Source: Oxytricha trifallax
Taxonomy: Eukaryota > Ciliophora > Spirotrichea > Sporadotrichida > Oxytrichidae
Reading direction: 5' to 3'
DNA length: 64,000 bases
Assembly (NCBI GenBank): GCA_000711775.1
Contig: ARYC01000570.1
Coordinates: forward strand, 85,374-149,373
Positions within the stretch are counted from its first letter, which is position 1; each line of letters starts with the position of its first letter. Positions 33,520-45,611 of this stretch are shown here, piece by piece. The notes beneath the pieces are model-generated. The model was not told the DNA's origin and searched no databases. It worked only from the letters and a program-made list of their open reading frames with translations. Made by a program: the position numbers and the translations under genes.

Positions 33520-35551
33520 TCACTCTAATGGTGTGATGACTTCATCAGAGTTTGAAATACTTTCCACTCCTGCATCACTTTTATTATCATCCTTAATCTA
33601 CTTCTTCTCTCCGCTCAATTATTGTTTAGCACCACTTTCACTTGCGTTTTTAGAAACAATCTCTTTTACTCTCCCAAAATCCTCACTAACTCTAGCAGCA
33701 CCACTCTGGACATTCCCATAGAACCTGCTGCGCTCACTCACTTCCCTCTCAAACCTGATTAAAAACTCTTAAGTATCCGCATCTAACTGCATTCTATAGC
33801 GTTTGATCTCTGGGCTCATAAGCGGATTGTACTGTTTATTCACGAAATGCATGAGTATTTCGATTTCACGCTTGCCTCTCTCGAAGATGTCAATCATAAA
33901 TAAGCGTTCAAGAGAAATTATGTTTCTGACTATAGCCATTTGCTTGTGGGGTAAGGGGAGGGTAGAGGAATACTACTTGCCAGTAAGGATTTAACTATTT
34001 GTCTCTTAATGTTGATTAGTTTGGCTTTCAACGAGAGTGGTTTGAGTGTGATCAGATTAATTTTGGTTATGAGAGGTTTGTTACTTGTTTTGACCTGGCA
34101 AATTGTTTTTCAATGAGATTATGAAATGGTATAATAAATTTGGAAATTTATAAATTTTATAAATTTATGAGATTAGCTTCTCTTTTGATTTGGTGAAGAA
34201 TGAAGTTATAGATTTCTTAACTTTTTGAGTGTCAATATCCTTTATTTAATCTTTTAGCTAATCTTTTAGTTAATTAGCAGCCTCCATAGTTTTGTTTGGT
34301 TGATTAATCAATTAAAAAGAGTATAAATGGCCATTTATTAATGCTAAGTGCCTTGTTTCTGTGTTGCTGACAAGCTATAGAATTATTTAAAAAACTTAAT
34401 ATGCAAAGATATTATGAATTTCCTTACATTTTTTAGCATATTACCCTTTTTAGTTTCTTTTTTAACTGTGAATAATTTCAAATTGGTAACATCAGCTTGT
34501 TAACCTTTAACTATATTTTACTGTAAGAACTCTTGATTTTAATCGAGATTTGCATCTTTGAAACTACTACTTGAAGACTTTTCTTCTTCCTCTTCAACTA
34601 TATTTGCATTTTTTTCTTAGTTATTTTAAAGAGTAGAACCGGAAGAGTGGTCCTCTGAATCACTAAATTCTTCTCCCTCAGGCTCGGCCTCTTTCTAACT
34701 TGAAGTAGATGAAGTTGCTCCATCATCCCCGATTTTAAAGTGTAGAGAGTTCGATCTTTTAGCTTTGCGTTCTAATTCATTCTTATCAGCTGAGCTTTAA
34801 GTCGAGATATTGCCAACTGAACTGCTCTAGTTTTAAACATTTTGCTGCTTTTTCAAATATGCATTAAGGGTTTAACGTTCAACCTTTTGCTCCTTGAGTA
34901 TTTAATCGAACTAGGGTAAGTTCACTTTGTTCTTCTCAATGATTGTGTTGAACTTTGAGTATGCATTATTGAACATATGCTTGACTTTCTCCGCATTAAC
35001 GTTTTCTTCAACTTTATGCTTAGTCACATCAACCATTTAACCCACTTTCTCAGTCATTTTTCCGACGATGGGTTGAGCTTTTAATTGGTCAAAGCCGTGA
35101 CTAATAGCTGCTACAGCTTGTCCCCCAACTTCTCTCACCTCTTTCATTAAGGGGTTTTGGGACATCTTTGAGTCAAGCAATTCTTGCTTTTTGAGTTCCT
35201 CATGCTTTTATTTCGCTTCCTCTTCGATTTACTTATCGAGATTGTTCTAGGTTTCTTCCTCATCATCTTCCTCATCTTCACTTGATAGGTCCCCGTATAT
35301 GTCTGATATCACATTTTCATGATAAAGCGATTGCTATTTATTATTGGTTATAAGTGTAAATGATAGGAAACTGTTTTTTAATTTTAATTTTAGGGTTAAC
35401 TATAAGTTTACTTCTTCTCTTCTTCATTTTTAGGTTTAGCAACACCATTTGCATCAAATTCATCTTCATCATCTGAACCATCATTATTTTTCTTAGTGTG
35501 CTTTGTGTTAGAAACTTCAATGATATTGTCCAAGTCAACTTTTTCGTTCAT
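33520..35551 (-). CDS. Charged, partly coiled-coil protein, function unknown
   Basis: ATG at 35551 (MNEKVDLDNIIEVSNTKH). A 38-nt intron (35334-35371) leads into an acidic stretch DLSSEDEEDDEEE. Helical segments follow (MTEKVGQMVDVTKHKVEENV, NAEKVKHMFNNAYSKFNTII), then a Ser/Glu-rich linker. A 53-nt intron (34375-34427) joins NMLKN to LVSNTETRHLALINGHLYSF, then MEAANQLKDQLKDQIKDIDT. After a 54-bp IES the C-terminal helical block NIISLERLFMIDIFERGKRE and IKRYRMQLDADTQEFLIRF runs to TITPLE-like VITPLE-TGA at 33520. Spliced this way the locus is a single gene; an earlier TGA at 34308 would split it into two. No family recognised; possibly membrane-associated or trafficking related. Confidence 0.65.
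34113..34166. other. 54-bp IES, pointer ATGAGATTA (9 bp)
   Basis: ATGAGATTA at 34113-34121 and 34167-34175. Removal on the minus strand joins KSKEKLIS to LKNNLPGQNK in frame. This is one of the longest pointers seen here. Confidence 0.78.
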
Positions 35552-35732
35552 TTTTTCACTAAAAGATTTATTTAATTATAAAAAGATTAATGAATTATGA
35601 CGACTAGTTTAGCATAATGAAGTATAAGAATGCTTTTATGTATGATTAATTTTAAGCGAATTTGGTTGATTAAATTATGAAATTAATAAATGAATCAGGG
35701 GGTAGAAATTTTGTTAAAATTGTAAATTCTCA

Positions 35733-36410
35733 TCACAAGCCAATACTGAAACCTCTACCGTTGATGTTGTGGATGTGTGTGGTATAGACAGTTTTCTATT
35801 GAGTGGGGTCGAATACACTCATTGACCATTCGTACCACACTTTAGCTTGAGAATTGTTTCTCCAAACGCTTATTGTGACTTCTTAGCCCTTGAACACAAT
35901 GAATGGCTCCTTCACAGGGAAGTATTGTACAATTAAAAAAAGTTGTATCATGGTAAAATGTGATCTTAGTACTCCTAGTATATAAAGATTGGTATTCAGG
36001 TAATTTCTCAAATGAAAAATATAAGGGGAACCACGAATGCATTTTAGGTGTATGTTAAGCTGGATTAGTACTATATAGTATGTCTTAATACAACTCTGCA
36101 GTAAAATAGCCTGCGAATCCATGAATCTAAGCTTGCACCTACTCACAAGTGAACACCTTGCGATCGTATTTCTTCATAGGTTGTTGCTCTCCCTCTAGGT
36201 AAATAGCTTGCTTGGGGTCATCAGGATAAGGCAAATGTCTGAAGGTGAAGACTTCTTGGGTTGTGTCTCCACATGGGAAAGTTGCTGAGTATATCTTCAC
36301 TACGTAGGGCAGTTCAAAGGGGTAGAGCTGTTGGGAGATTGACACCTTCTGAGAGACTGTTGAACTGGCGTAGACATTCACTTCATTCCAGATTATCTAA
36401 CTTGAGATTG
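35733..36410 (-). CDS. PRMT5: PRMT5 arginine methyltransferase, C-terminal segments only
   Basis: Type II protein arginine methyltransferase that makes symmetric dimethylarginine on Sm proteins and histones. The window holds only the C-terminal beta-barrel: TISSQIIWNEVNVYASS, FELPYVVKIYSATFPC, QIHGFAGYFTAELYQDILYS, HTPKMHSWFPLYF, VKEPFIVFKGQEVTISVW, KVWYEWSMSVFDPTQQ and a final NGRGFSIGL-TGA. These match human PRMT5 (SSSKLYNEV, MPYVVRLHN, LHGFAGYFETVLYQDI, HSPGMFSWFPILF, VWYEWAV, GRSYTIGL). A 97-bp IES (35926-36022, pointer TAT) is solved. The methyltransferase core upstream is not seen anywhere in the window. Confidence 0.9.
35926..36022. other. IES in PRMT5, pointer TAT (plus strand)
   Basis: TAT at 35923-35925 and 36020-36022. 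Removal on the minus strand gives SWFPLYFPVKEPFIVFKGQE in frame. Confidence 0.65.
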
Positions 36411-36768
36411 TTAGAAATTTAAATCTTCAATTTTTTTATTGAAATCTAAAATGCATTAAATATAAAAATATTAAAGTATATTATTATGAATGGAAAGTTG
36501 CAATCAAGAGGATTATTTTAATTGATTTTTAAAATTAGATATTTATAGATGATTGTCTCTTTAAAAAAAGAATTGAATTTAATAAAATAATAACAACTAA
36601 CACTATTCTACAAATCATATTAGGATATTGCATATTTTTATCATAAACATTTTAAGTTATTTATAATTTTTATTTTCTCATTATCTTTCTTTGATATAAT
36701 ATTTTATTATAATTGTATATTTTCCTTAAATTATTTCATCATAATAGATCAACACTACCTCCATCAAA
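36411..36768. other. AT-rich non-coding stretch beyond the PRMT5 fragment
   Basis: Where the catalytic part of PRMT5 would be expected, the sequence is AT-rich with TGA codons in all minus-strand frames and no recognisable PRMT5 motif. Confidence 0.5.
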
Positions 36769-39700
36769 ATGATGATTGGCAATTTAGAGTTGCAGCTCAA
36801 TAAAACATATCATCTCTCAATCCAAACCCAAAAGACCAATAAACTCCGCAGTAAAAATGCTGGTGGGTAAATTCTCGAACCAACAAATCCTCATGAGTAT
36901 ACCCCTACTTCGACCAAATTAAATTAAAATTAAATGAGTTACAACTGGAGTTAGAAAGTCAGTTGTAAAAACTAAAGTATCAAATAAAGAGCAATGAGCA
37001 AGTTTCTTCACTTTTCACTGGACCTAAGGGTGAAACTATAATGATCAAGGTGGTTGAATAACGTCAAAAAATAACTGAAATTATTATCAACAACAGACTT
37101 AGATAGTTTGGCATATCTCAAGGGAGAGCAGTCGGCAGGACATTTGGAAGCCAAAGAGGCTCTTAATTTACAAGCCGAAGAAGTTCAATACAGACTTTTG
37201 TAGACGACTCTGTTGACTCCTAGAAAAGTCACGACCCCTATGAAATTTAAAATAAGGATGTAGCAAAGTTCAGAGCCAAGATCAACCCACTACTTCCTAA
37301 TTAATAATCCTCTAATGCTCTTCCTAATATTCTCCCACATGAATTCTATGATTTTTCTGACTTTATTTAGACTTACTTGTAAAAATAGATGTCATCACAT
37401 GAACTGAAAGACCTCATATTTTTCTGTCCTTTTATCTTGTACAAAGATTACTTGAAGAATAAATTCATGATGATTAAGGAAAGAAATATAGATTCAAAGG
37501 AGTATCCAGACATATTACATAAATATGATAAGTTCACTTTATCGTTTTCTTAATTTTATTTAGTTAATTTGTTAACTCTAAATACTAGACCAGGACAAGT
37601 CACTCAGAAGCATGAATTCTGATGATTTAATGGACTCTGAGAAACTCAACCAAAAGCTAGAACAATTAAAAGTTAAAAGATAATCAATTATAAATATTGA
37701 CTCAACAAATTTGTTGAATATATCAAAATATTCTCAAAACTAGAAATATAAAAGTGACATCCGCTTAAATGAGGATTTGGAGAGTGATTAATATCTGGGG
37801 TTATTTAAAGAAAGGAAAAATGCTTTGAATTCAAGAAAAATGAGTGAAAATTAGCTGAACAAATTTAATAGACTTGATTATGAAAATTTATCGCAACCTA
37901 GTGGCTAAAAAAACAGAAGTTTCTAGAATTAGTCGCTAAAACGAAAAAGTTCATAAAATTTGCTGAATCATTAACCTTAAAAGAAGCAAAGCTTTGTTAA
38001 TTTACATCAACTACCTCGAAAAAATATAGCTATTCCTAGACGAAGTAGTAAAAGAGACACAGATATTATTAATGTTGTAGATTTAGAGCAGTAAGAAAAT
38101 TTGAGAAATAATGAAGGAGCTTTCCAGAGGACTTAGTGGCCTCCAGGGACTATCCCGAGCAATCCATTATCATCAAGAGCATCAAATTAGTAGCAGCAGA
38201 GCTCGTTAAGTTAATATTAAAATGAAAAGGGAGGAATCATAAATGGACAGAAAAATTATAAACAATCTTTATTTGCCAAAGATGCTATAAATACAGTTAA
38301 AAAAGATTTTTCATAACTCTATGTTTTAATAAAATCGCTTGATTATTGCAATTCTTTTATATATTTATAGGAAAATGCTGAAATTACAGACAAAGAGAAA
38401 TTAATGAATGTAAGGCAACTTGGAGATTTAAAGAAGAAATTCAGTTCTATGGACCAAGACATATCTCAAAGATTGAGTAATATATAATTAGAAATCCATA
38501 AACAAGAGAGTCATAAAAAGCCAATTCAAGTCAATATGGTAAACACAATTTATATTTTGTTCATTTTCCGTATAGCCAAATCAAGAACTAGAATCCAATA
38601 ATTCAAACATGAGATTTGAAGATGCATCTTATATAATATGATAACTTATTTATTTATATCTTCCCGTGGATCAAACCTTAGATCTCATAAAGAAAATATG
38701 ATTAACTCTAAAATTGATAATGATATAGAGAAATCTCAAAAAATCCTAACATTAGATCTAGAAAAATAGCAATCAATTGACTCTGCACTTAATCGACTCA
38801 CTAATAATTTAACTCCAAATTATGAGCATAATTTAAATACTTTCGATATTCCCCTCATTACTTTTATTAAATAGTCTAATTAAATATTGATTTTTAAAAA
38901 TAAAAAAATAACATATATAATTTAATTTTTCATTTATTAATCTCTGCTTAAAATATCAAATATCCTTTTTTTACAGCTAAATAGGCTTAAATATATTATA
39001 TTAATTTTGTTAATAAATGTTTTATTCCCATAATATACAATAATTTTTAATTTTACTTATTTTTGAGGTTTAGTAAATTGTAGATTATGATACTTTGAAA
39101 GATTAAATTTAGCTTAAACCTCAACCACTCCAATTAATTTTAAATCCTAGTGCAGCAAATACTCTAAAATTTCAATCAACAAAGTCTCAAAGATTGAAAG
39201 AACAGCACTCAACTCAAAAATTAAAAAATCAGCTAATAACTGGTTATAAATCAGCTCGAGATAAACACATAGTGTATTAACGAACTACAAATAGTAATTT
39301 TGCTTCAAACAACCCAGATTACATGTCAAATCAATTTATACACAGGGAAGATGGGGTTTAGTATAAAGTACTCAAATAAATTCAGGGAATTGATGCGCAG
39401 AAGTATAGAGATGAAGTCAAATCAAGAGTTAATCAGAAGTTTTAAGAGTAGAAAGAAGAGAGATAGTAGTAGATGCGGTTGAATTTTATCACTAAAAAAG
39501 GGAAAGTGTTAAGCGAGGAAAGTGAAATTACTAAATTGAGCAAGAGTTAAGAGTTGAAAACTGTTGAAGAAGATCTAAAATTAGAAATTCCTTAAAACAG
39601 GGAATAAAATGAGAAAGATAAGTAAGATTATTAAAATCTGGGTGAATTTATTAAGGCCGCTCCTTCTCCTAAAAATATTGTTAATTTAGACTCAAACATA

Positions 39701-42700
39701 GATGGTGATTTATAAGATAAGCATTTACTGAATTTGCTAAATTTGAAATACATCAAATCAAACAATAATTTAAGATAGTAACAATCAGATCAAGATGTTG
39801 TACCTAAAACAACGACAGAGCTTAATGAACAAAATAGAATGAATAAAATCCGAAATTTGCAAGAGTCTTAGAAGATTTTATTCAAATTAAAGAGGTAAGA
39901 CACTTTAAATCAAAATCTCGCAGAAGATTCATTGGAAAGGTAAAAAGCAATTGTAAAGAGTAATGATTTTTCCAAAAAATTTGACGTCCATATAGACTAA
40001 GTTATTCCATAGCACCATTCAACATTACAGTCAGATTTGAATTAAGATTTCCAGTAGGATTAACTTAGAACTCTTAAATCTGGTGAATAGAACTTGGAGC
40101 TAATTTAAATGTCAGACCACGAATAAAGCAACAACATTTAAACTTTTGATTCAAACCATCATAACCCAATAATTTCCTCTTAACTCTCTAGAAACTCTAA
40201 ATCAAACACTCCTATTCAAAGAAAGTTTATGACAGAAGAGCTTAGATAAGAGAAAGACAAGATTTTAAACAATAATAAAGAATTCAGAGCTATTAAGATA
40301 AGGTAGCACAATTTTTAAGAGGAGGGATAGAAGGTTTCTGGTAGATAAGGCGGTGGATAATAAGTGTTAACTAACTAGCATTCTAGAAAATCCTCAAACT
40401 TATCTTCTATTTTTTAGATATTGTTAATTTAAAATCACATGAGATTATAAGTTTTAATTATCCTGTATAAGCATTAATTTAAATTTCAAATGTTAATAGT
40501 AATAGTACAGCCTACTATGTAAAAAATCTTAGAAAATTACCTTGATTTGAAAAATGATAACGAGAAATAATTAGCAGCGAAATTAATGAAAAACTAAGCT
40601 CTGAGCAATCAAAACAGCAAACAAAATTATGAGTTAGAAAAACCTATTAGGACTCCATTAACTATAAAATTTACAAACGATAGAGGTTTGCTAAAGTTGT
40701 ATTGAATTTGATCATATTTTTCAGATTTATGTAAATTTATTTTTAAGGTTTATTCAGTGCTGGTAGTGGTCGTGAAAGTCTAAGATCTACAAATGCAAAT
40801 ACTCATTGCTTATTTTTGTCTATTTATAGATTTTATGTTATTCTTTTATATTTTTTAATAAAATCATAGACTTTCAACTGCTAATTAAGCCTAAAGATCT
40901 GATGTGTTCTCTTATAGGAATTAATGCCAAAAATTCTTTGATAATTAAAGTGATCTGATGACATTGAAAACTTAAGATAAGGACAATCTCATATCTCATT
41001 AAAACTATTTAAGCATTTAGAACCCTGGAAATTTATAGTAATTTGAACATTAATGGGGCTTCAATACAGAGAGAGTGAGTTTTAGGCCAAGTACAGAGGT
41101 GGGACAATAAAGAACTAGACTAATAAACATGAAATCTAGTTAATCTAAAAGAACCAACTTTATGTAATTTGATACAAACCAAAAACCTCAAACTGCAGTT
41201 GCAAATTCAGGCAGAGTTAAAATTAGTAATCTTTTAAAATTTGGAGGTAGCAGTAACGAAGACAAAAATACCTAAGGGTATTAAAGTAACCTCTCTACCA
41301 ATCGTAAAATTAATCACTTTAACTATTACAAAGAGATATTTGGAGATCCAACATTATCTGATGTCACTCTGTTCAAGTTTTAAGATCCAATACAAGGGAT
41401 AAAGCCCATTCATGTGCTTTAGATGGGATTAAGATTAGGCATAATCACGAAGTTAAATTTATAAAGCTATTGCCATTCTGAAAATATTTAGTCAAAAGAT
41501 CATCCAGATTTACTTTGGATAGCTTAGTAGGCTTTGGTAATCAAACCACCTTAAGACAGTTTACCTTAATCTTTTTATACTGGCACTTTCGATATTTATC
41601 AAAATCTCTCAACACTTAATTTTGGCTTGCATCCTGGTGATAAATATTTCAGAGAATTATTTGAAAATTAGTTACTTTCAAGAGATTACTCCAGATTAAG
41701 TGAAAAGCAAGTTGTTGATTGTTCTTGGCTCTATTTCAAAGATAATCAGCTAACATTAAAATCAAACGAGGTAGGCTAAAAAGGCTACTATTTCAACATG
41801 ATAACTTAAAAGCAAAGATTTGGAGAAGCTAATAAACCTCATACTTTACTTAAGGTTTCAATGAAGGAATTTAACGAAGTGGGAAATAATAGTTTCACTT
41901 AGCTTAAAAGATTAATGAGCACAGGAAGTTTAACAAGCCGTGTCTCTTTATTGAAAGAGAAAAGTAGTTAACAAAAACTACTTAAATATTCAGATCTAAA
42001 ATAAACTGAAACTTTAAGTGTGCCTCAAACAGCAAGAAATGAAAAGTCTAGTGATTTCAACAGCATTTATACAGATATCAAATCAAGGTATTTAATTGAT
42101 CTAAAAGCAAAGATCAAACTTTAGCATGAACAAAACTAACTCAAATCTTAAGCCAACCTCCCTATAAGCAAAGATAAAAGTTTCAAAATATTACCAAGCT
42201 ACTTTCCACTAAATAAAAATGACTTCCTAAATTAGAGAAAGTTAAGCTTTGAATTTACAATGAAAAATAAATAAGAGTAGCAAGTGAAGATGAAAAATGA
42301 AGTAATAGCGTAAATGCTATAATACAATCATAAAAACAGCGAAAATGAATAATCCAACTCTCAAATAAAAGCGAAAAACATAGTTTAAATGCCTAAATAA
42401 TATGTCTAAAAGTCTTTCATTACGCCTTTTCGTAAGTTTTAATAAAATAATAATAAACATTTTACTTTATAGAGCGAAATTTGATTCTGAAACAGCAGTT
42501 ACAAATTTAGTAATAGTAACTACAAAACATCAACATAGATAATTAAAAGTAAGACCAAGTACCAAGCTTAAAAATAGAAGAAATTAATTTGATAGAGAAA
42601 AAGTTTTCCCCTAAACATCATGTTAAAAGCTATTCAAGTAACTTGAGATAAACTGTGTCTCTTATGAAAAATATGAACAACCAGGATCTTATTGCAAAAT

Positions 42701-43328
42701 ATTATAGATAATTGGTTATAAAAGAAAATTCAATTGAAAATATTTTTTATATTTTGACTTCATGCGTAATACTATTAAAAGATAAGCAGATTACTATAAT
42801 AACCTATACGACGGCTATGACGACTTAGACGCTGGCAGCTGCACACCCTCCCCAAATAACAACAATTATCTCAGTAAAAAAAACTAAATAGAATCAAGCG
42901 ATTTTAGAATTTAGCCAGACTAAAACGACCTCATTAACATCAATTAAAACATTGAGAGGATCTCACCCTCATTGTTTAATCAACTAGATCAGGAAGCACT
43001 AGATTCTATAAAATATTAAGACATTAAAACCCTAAATTCATAGAAATTTTCAAAGTAGAATAGCGGCTAGATATTAAACAAAACTTAAAGCAAAACTGTG
43101 TTGCAGAAACGCCAAAGTAGTCATAGAAATATCATAAAACAACAAAGTGGTTTGAGGTTGAGCGAGATGAGCAGGAAATCTAAAAATAGCGATTTCTAAT
43201 GCCAAACCCCTAATTATCCATAAGAAGAGGAGGGAGGGTTCTAAAATTAAGAACAAAATTAGTAGTAATTAATCATAGATCAATTAGATGAGGAGCTTTT
43301 GTTGGAGCAATAAAGTGATTTGAACTGA
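36769..43328 (+). CDS. Very large Asn/Gln/Ser-rich protein with a CEP164-type WW domain
   Basis: The frame opens MMIGNLELQLNKTYHLSIQT at 36769 and, after one unsolved frame change near 36850, continues as a helical/low-complexity protein for over 1,800 codons. Near 41480-41700 it reads DHPDLLWIAQQALVIKPP, then FYTGTFDIYQNLSTLNFGLH and PGDKYFRELFENQL. The pattern 'ELLWIA...LP...YY.N..T......HP.D.YF..L' is that of the WW region of centriolar protein CEP164. A short intron near 42434-42471 and a 74-bp IES (42706-42779) join the last blocks; the end is SDLN-TGA at 43326. Several other inserts occur (about 37540-37590, 38530-38680, 38880-39060, 40400-40900). Role at basal bodies or cilia is inference from the WW subtype. 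Confidence 0.55.
42706..42779. other. IES, pointer AGATAA
   Basis: AGATAA at 42706-42711 and 42780-42785. Removal gives KYYRQADYYNNLYDGYDDLD in frame. Confidence 0.7.
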
Positions 43329-43489
43329 ATATATGATTTAACTTTATTAATCTAATTCATATTCTATAATAATCAAGATATTAAACTTAATTGTATTTAA
43401 ATTTTAAAACTATTATCAATTAACAATTTATTTGCATTAAGATAGAAGTGAAATATATAAAATTAAAATAATTAATTTAAATTAGGATT

Positions 43490-45401
43490 ATGAAAGTAAA
43501 TCAATAAAATGAAGACATGATGATTCCAAAAATATAAATCAATAAAATCGACTAAACCACTGATTAAGAGCTCATAAATATGATTTAGAGTAGTTAAGAA
43601 CCAATTAAAATTAAGGCTAACAAAACGATTTATAAGTATTCACTTAATGTAAGTAATGTGGAGTCGCTTTTATAATTTTTAATTAATTTCATATAAAATG
43701 ATTTTTGGTTTTAGAGAGTTTCATAATGATTTGTAAAAAAAAAATGTTTACTAAAACATACATACTCATATTTCTAAATTCCTTATAATTATCTCAATTT
43801 TTCCGGTTAATATTAATTTTTATAGCATGTTCAAAACCTGATGCAGAAAATTGGCTTTGATTTCGATACAGATAAATCTAAATATATCTGGTTTTTAAGA
43901 CAAATTCTTAGCACAGAACTTCCACCAAATTGGAGAATAGAGTCACTTGCGAGTAACAAAGAAAATAACTAAGAAAATATTGAATAAAATAACATTGGAA
44001 ATTAGATTAGTGAATTTGATTGTGAAAATAATAATAATAATAATGCTAGTGGGTTGAGTAGGAAGTAAATGCATTCTGGAAAAGTCAAGCGAAATATAAT
44101 TGGAAAACTAAAATAATCTCAAAAACTATTATTAGGACTTATTTATTTTAATTTATGAACATTTTATGATTTTGATTAATTATAAATGTCTTAATTTAAT
44201 GAAAAATTAATTGAAAAAAAATAAGCTAATTTTATGATGATATTTTAATAAATCTTTCACTTTTAGAATTTATTGAATTTATATATTAATTCTCGAAAAA
44301 AGATATTATAACAATAGTAATTTTACTATTCAATAAAAATATCTTTTAAAATAATTATGTAGCAATTTTTCATATTGAAATAGTGATGATTATAATTTCT
44401 ACTATTTTAACATCTTAAATTAACAAATCAGCTACTAGCATCCTATGATACCTGAATATCGCAGGATTTTTAATAGACTCTTAAAGTAAGTCTTACAACA
44501 CTTATCTAACAATATTCTATTTTAGACTGATTTATTATATATTTCTCTGTAAAAATACTATGTAAAAATAACACAATTAATTCCTCATAGATTGAACAAA
44601 CTGAGGGAGGAGAACTTTTAAGAGTAAAAAGCACAGACTATTTTAAGTCGGGAGGAGTAAAAATAATTCAAAATTAGGAAGTGGCAGGAGGGTAAAATCA
44701 AGCAAGAAAATGAGATTGACATGAATTTAATTGGTAGTAAACTTAGATTGAAGAATTTAAGGCAGTCTGACAAGGAGAAAATAGTAGGGGGGTCTAGCAG
44801 GTTCAAAGATGTACTGCTTAGCATGTAAACTATAATAAGAAATTTCACCAAATGGAAAGTAGATTAAATTCATTTCTAAAATGACAATTTATTTTCAAAC
44901 TTGCTAAATAGTAACAAAAGGGCTTATTTCATTTCACTATTTAGTAAGTTATATAAGGTTTATGACATTAAAGACAAGAATAAATATGAAAATGAAAAAG
45001 GTGAAAATTAATATCCGCTATATGATTTAAAAACCAAACAACATAAAAAGTTGAAACATTTGACAAAGGAAACTTAAAACCTTAAATTCTTAGATGAATC
45101 TTTATCTGTGGAACAATTATAATGCATTTATAAAGAACATCAGGAATACTATGATAGGAAGTTGAACAAGAAAATCATTCAAACTTTTATAATAATATAG
45201 ACTTTTTTTTTTGATTTATTGCATTATCAGACTTAATTACAGTTAAATCTTTAAACAATTATTTTTACTAAATTGTTAAAGATTTAATTTTTTTGGAAAA
45301 AAATCTTCATAATTCGCCACTAGGCGGAATCCTCAAGCTCTGTCCTAAACCGGGTTATCTGGTTTAACATCTTGGTTAAGGAGGAAGTGGAGTGGTAGTG
45401 A
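43490..45401 (+). CDS. CEP164-type WW domain protein (second of three)
   Basis: ATG at 43490 (MKVNQQNEDMMIPKIQINKI). A 177-nt intron (43649-43825, GTAAGT...TTATAG) joins YKYSLN to HVQNLMQKIGFDFD. The following segment KSKYIWFLRQILSTELPPNW is the N-terminal part of the WW region, and, after an AT-rich insert (about 44150-44400), QISYQHPMIPEYRRIFNRLL supplies the HP-x-x-x-Y-x-x-x-x end. A basic helical tail (EEQKQFKIRKWQEGKIKQEN) follows. The frame stays open to TGA at 45399; the true end may be earlier (about 45200). A small protein with a WW domain split by an insert. Confidence 0.6.
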
Positions 45402-45611
45402 AACTGGTTTTTATTAGTTTTTCTAACTTCACGACTGTCACGTCACGGATTGCCACGTCATTATATTTCAGTTACGTTTACGTCACGACTTAGATTGAAG
45501 GTTTGATTTTAGTATTAAACAGTGATATGTTAAAATTAATTTGAGATTACTGATTAATCATCTTCATAATTCATTTTAATTGTATTTTAAACTCTAATAA
45601 ATGAGTCAATC
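45402..45611. promoter_or_regulatory. GC-richer intergenic island with repeated ACGTCA boxes
   Basis: Between two WW genes. 45427-45490 contains CACGTCACG, CACGTCAT and TTACGTCACG, together with a nearby TTACGTTTACG. CRE-like ACGTCA spacing in an otherwise AT-rich genome suggests a binding cluster; function is not shown. Confidence 0.4.

Noticed and set aside
34308-34310. TGA as the end of a separate gene (34308-35551) with another gene starting at 34287
   Set aside because: A GTAAGG...CTATAG 53-nt intron at 34375-34427 moves the frame so that both parts read as one protein (NMLKN-LVSNTETRHLALINGHLYS); kept as an alternative.
45310-45400. Possible tRNA or structured RNA in the GC-rich island
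   Set aside because: No GGTTCRA T-loop or acceptor pairing could be drawn; part of it remains open as the tail of the upstream WW gene.
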